A stretch of DNA of 64,000 nucleotides from Anaeramoeba flamelloides (taxonomy: Eukaryota; Metamonada; Anaeramoebidae). The position numbers and the translations under genes were made by a program. The notes beneath the pieces are model-generated. The model saw only the letters and a list, made by a program, of their open reading frames with translations, did not search any database and was not told the origin of the DNA. The stretch spans positions 8,618,001 to 8,682,000 of the forward strand of contig JANTQA010000029.1 in assembly GCA_027625915.1 (NCBI GenBank). The letters run 5' to 3'. Position 1 is the first letter of the stretch, and each line of letters opens with the position of its first letter. This document shows positions 60,681 through 64,000 of this stretch, piece by piece.

Positions 60681-61019
60681 GGGAAAATCAAATAAAAAAA
60701 TATTTTTTTCAATTTAATAGAACAAATAATTCTTTCATATTCAAAAAAAATGATTCCCGGTTTAAAAGATATTTATGAAATTTAAAATACTTTTGAAAAT
60801 ATTATTATATAACCACTTAGCTAGAAGCAAAAAAAATTTCAAATTTTTTATTATTAAATTTAAAAAAAAATCTTAATAGAACCTCGAAAATTGGATTTTC
60901 CAACCTAATTTGTAAAATATCTTGAAAAATAATTTTTGATACAAGATATTTTATTAACCAATAGTGTTTATTATAAGAGAAACTATTAAAAAGTGAAACA
61001 TTATCAAATGTTTAATTTT

Positions 61020-62165
61020 CTTTTGAAAAAACTCTTTCATGATCGTGAATCGTAATAATCTACAAAATCACGAAAAAAAGAAAAATTATTTTTTTTGAAA
61101 TCACCTTAAAAAAATATCTGACTTTTACAAAGCCTTGAGACTTTTACAACATCTTTCCCCTTTAAAAATGTTTGAAAGTGTTTGTAAGGGTTGTTAATTG
61201 TCTTCAAGTGTTTGAAAGTTTTGAAAGACAGAACACTTTTATAAACGTCTTGGAAGGTTTGTCTTGTAAAAAAACAATTTTTTCTTTACATTTTTTTATT
61301 TTTTTTTTTCAAAAGTAAATTCCACTATGAATATTACGATCAAACAAATCATGGCACATTTCAACAATCTGCTTGAATATAAAATAGCTGCGTTTTTTAA
61401 AATATGTTTATTATCTTCACAAGTTAAATAATCAAAAAGAAGAAAGAAAAATGTTTATTCTTATTAGTGATCAATTAAAAAAAAAATCCTTTTAAAACTC
61501 TAGTTGAGCTTTCTGTCCGATATAAAAATAAGAGGAGAAGAAGAATAAAAAGAAGAAAACAATTTTCCAAACAAAATTTAGAATTAGTTATAGTGTGGCT
61601 AGGATATTGAAAAGGCTTTTAAAAATTTAAGGATCCGCTTTAAACTTGAATAGAATAAAGAAAATGTTTTAACACCCAAGAAAAAATTCTTTAAAGAATT
61701 CATGAAAGCTGGTGGGATTATAAGCATATTTGTTCATAACAATTTATAATAATACCACAATAGACGGATAAACTTTGATTTACCCACCGTTCTTACTGCT
61801 GTTGATCTAAAGGGTTTGTAGGTATGTAAACCAAATCAAATCAGCATGTAATAAAACTCTTCGTCTGATAAATGCCTTAATTAGTTTCTTTTTGGTTATT
61901 TTTTTTCAAGAATAACAATTTTTTCAAGGATATATTTTTTTGATCAAAAGAATTTTCAATTTTCAAAATAACGTTTAATTAACCTAACAAGCTTCAACTA
62001 TTATCTCATGATTAATTATTTATCACGAAATTTTGTCATTTATTACGATTTTATATATTACCACAATTTGACATATTATCGTGATTATTATTGAATATCG
62101 CGATTTTATAAAAATATCACGATTTGATAAAAATAATAGCGATTTTTGAAACCTTCTCGTGAACT
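61020..62165 (-). repeat. Family A repeat, copy 4, reversed
   Basis: On the minus strand runs from TTTCAAAAATCGC with a cluster AAATCGTGATATTTTTAT, AAATCGCGATATTCAATA, ATCACGATAATATG, through GATCAAAAAAATATATCC to the opposite end (TCGTGATTTTGTAGATTA, near 61040). Best example of the ATCGCGAT motif cluster. Confidence 0.7.
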
Positions 62166-62628
62166 GAAAAAGATATCGAAAAACCCTCACAAGTTTTAAA
62201 AAAGTCTGACAAAATACAGCTGTTTTAAAAAAGTGTGTAATCAAAGTTTTATAGGTGTGACTTGTAACCGTCTAATTCATAGGTTTTGAACACTTCAGTC
62301 AGCACCCGAGAAAAATTTTCGTTATCACTTTTCTAAAACAGCTGTACTATTTGAAAACGCAATTGCTCTAGTAACCATTTACCAAATCGTTAATTATTCT
62401 TCTACAAAACTATGTGAATATGGTTCCCTTTTTTATGAAATTCAATTGGTTTTTGTGCTTGGGAACAATAGATTTCAAAAAAAGATAAGAGTGTGAAATT
62501 AATTTATGAGATTGGCTGTTTGTTGAAGTAAAAGTGTGACAAAATAATTTTGATTTCGTTCTAAAAATGAGAAGAACAAATTTCCTTTTTCTTTTATGTT
62601 TTTCTTTTTATTGAATTGTTCATTGTAG

Positions 62629-62699
62629 ACTTGGCAAGATCTTTTCGAAGGAAAAGCCGTGGAATGCGATCTAAGCCGAGCAAAAAAAATAAATTTTGA
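62629..62699 (+). other. GC-rich island: possible last exon of an unknown gene, or structured RNA
   Basis: Follows a good acceptor (TTTTTATTGAATTGTTCATTGTAG region, AG at 62627-62628) and has an open frame LARSFRRKSRGMRSKPSKKN then KF and TGA. Codons CGA, CGT, CCG and AGC are unusual for this window. The same bases can fold: 62630-62635 with 62675-62680, 62637-62641 with 62668-62672, and 62642-62646 with 62651-62655. I recognise neither a protein nor an RNA family. Confidence 0.3.
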
Positions 62700-62736
62700 T
62701 AAAGGTAGAGTGGTACAAAAGTACTTTTCAATGTTA

Positions 62737-63567
62737 CTCTTATTTTCCAATTAAAAAATGAAAATTTTTAGTTCACATTCCAAAATATTTTTCTAAACTC
62801 TTTTTCAGTCAAAGCGGTCGAGTTTTATTGAAGAAATCGGTCATATTCTATGAGTTTAATTCATTATTATTCTCAAACTAAAATTTTAATTTTTGGATTA
62901 AATCATTTTTTCTCATTTTGTAAATTTTAAATTTTTGTATTGTGCTTTTTGCTTTTTTTTGTTTTTTTCTTTTCTTTTTTTTTTTCTTCTTTTCTCAATT
63001 TTTTTTTACAAAAATTAAATTTGTAAAAAAAAAAGATTAAAACTCCAAATTAACATTAAGAAAAGTGACATGTTGTATTTTCTATTAAAATTCATACATT
63101 TACAAGTAAAAAATCTTATTGTCAACAATTATAATTTCCTAAAGAAATTGAGAATTTTGCAAGATAAGTTCCAATGAATGTGGCCCAAAAATTTTTTTAT
63201 CATTTTTTTTTTTTGGAAATTTATGATTTGTTCAGGCTTTTCTCATATGATTATCGACTCCAATAAAAGTTTATTATTTCTCGTGTTTCTAAACAATCTA
63301 AGTTTGGTTGATTCTTAAAAATAAAGTGAATTTTTCATTTTTGGCTGGGCCGTTTTGAGTGAAATGAAGTTTAGTTTAAAAGTTGAAGAAAATCCAAAGA
63401 TCTTTACAACATCTTTTAGAAATGATATTTTTAGACAAGAAATTAAACATCCATAGTTAACTCTATGGCAAAAATTTTACTCTGCTAATTTAATTGTAGC
63501 AGTAGTAATTAATATTCATTTTGGAACTTGAAATAAAAAGTTTCATTTATTAATTGGAAAATAACAG
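62737..63567. repeat. Family F MITE split by a family G-type element
   Basis: Left part 62737-62795, right part 63372-63567 ending TTAATTGGAAAATAACAG, TA outside both ends. Confidence 0.7.
62796..63371. repeat. Family G-type TIR element nested in family F (576 bp)
   Basis: AACTCTTTTTCAGTCAAAGC at the left; the right end is the inverse of AACTTCATTTCACTCAAAAC, continuing to GGCC on both sides. TA duplicated at 62794-62795 and 63372-63373. The TIR matches the element at 5072-5763. Confidence 0.65.
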
Positions 63568-63569
63568 TA

Positions 63570-64000
63570 TAATTTGTGTAAAATAAAAAAGGTGGACTGT
63601 AAATCGTTTCAAAGGGTATTTAAAATTGTACTGTAACTATTCAGGGTAGCGAAAGTTGTGTTAATAGTAACAAACAAGATAATTTCCCAATAATTTTTCG
63701 TGTATGTGAATGAATTGGTTTGTGTTAAAAATGAAATCTGAAAGAACAAATGTTAATGGTGATAAATATATCCTTTTTTTTTTTTTTTTTTATTATTTGA
63801 AAATTGATTAAAACTGCATTTAAATATGTGTTTAGGTACTTCTAAAGCAATTGATTTTTTTTTTTTTTTTCAAATTGTGTTTTGTCCCACTCTTTTTTAA
63901 AACTTTATTAATCAAAACATGAATTAATTTGTTATTTTGAATAATGATCACACTTTTTTTATACCTTTTCAAAATGAAATCTTTTTCTTTTATTGAGCTT
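63570..64000. other. AT-rich right edge
   Basis: Long T runs at 63775-63791 and 63855-63870; no gene recognised. Confidence 0.4.

Noticed and set aside
62023-62750. Minus-strand ORFs of 73 and 83 codons
   Set aside because: The first is the palindromic motif cluster of family A copy 4. The second is antisense to the GC-rich island and lacks a domain.
1-64000. CRISPR arrays, bacterial operons, rRNA genes, LTR-bounded elements, Polinton-like or other virus-like elements
   Set aside because: No regularly spaced direct repeats with spacers, no rRNA-like sequence, no long terminal direct repeats with LTR signals, and no capsid, polymerase or integrase-like coding region was seen.

Overview
The window is strongly AT-rich eukaryotic nuclear DNA from a protist. 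Long A and T runs are everywhere, genes are sparse and carry introns with GTAAG/GTAAT/GTAAA/GTAAC donors and AG acceptors, TAA and TGA act as normal stops, and proteins are rich in K, N, E and Q low-complexity stretches. The style (DUSP-UBL-USP protease, PAS protein starting MGNT, TPR-coiled-coil proteins, THH1/TOM1-like membrane protein, EQ/EN-rich linkers) reminds me most of the anaerobic amoeboflagellate Anaeramoeba. That assignment is from memory of protein style and is not proven.

Layout. 1-3306 (-): a USP4/11/15-type deubiquitinase, two exons visible, running off the left edge. 6887-6959 (+): tRNA-Lys(UUU). 14222-16264 (+): a TPR plus coiled-coil protein. 20065-24189 (-): an unrecognised coiled-coil protein split by a 3.0 kb intron, with a frame break at a 26-A run. 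30076-30624 (-): a dual-specificity-phosphatase-like protein. 34811-36292 (+): a thioredoxin-UBA-UBX fusion. 43756-45317 (-): a PAS-domain protein in two exons. 52405-54347 (-): an NBR1-like protein (PB1, FW/Ig-like, UBA) in two exons. 59078-59669 (-): the last exon of a multi-pass membrane protein resembling the THH1/TOM1/TOM3 family. Three of these eight proteins (USP, Trx-UBA-UBX, NBR1-like) belong to ubiquitin handling or selective autophagy, but no operon-like arrangement is present and I do not claim co-function.

The rest of the window is a dense graveyard of short non-autonomous DNA elements. I find at least six TA-flanked terminal-inverted-repeat families (Tc1/mariner-like MITEs), two types of TTAA-flanked element (piggyBac-like target, including two head-to-tail 550 bp foldbacks sharing one TTAA), a ~1.3 kb family (called A here) with clusters of palindromic ATCGCGAT-like motifs near its ends, a family (D) that ends in a poly(A) run, a family (H) of about 0.5-1 kb, and a hairpin-array family (E). 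Many are nested, so an insertion order can be read. No transposase gene is visible, so these must have been moved from elsewhere. A small decayed fragment with a CPYC zinc-knuckle-like motif may come from a LINE. The two long introns of host genes are largely built from such repeats.

Limits: splice sites were found by eye from donor/acceptor sequence, reading phase and domain continuity. Family names for repeats (A-I) are mine. No transcript or database evidence was available.
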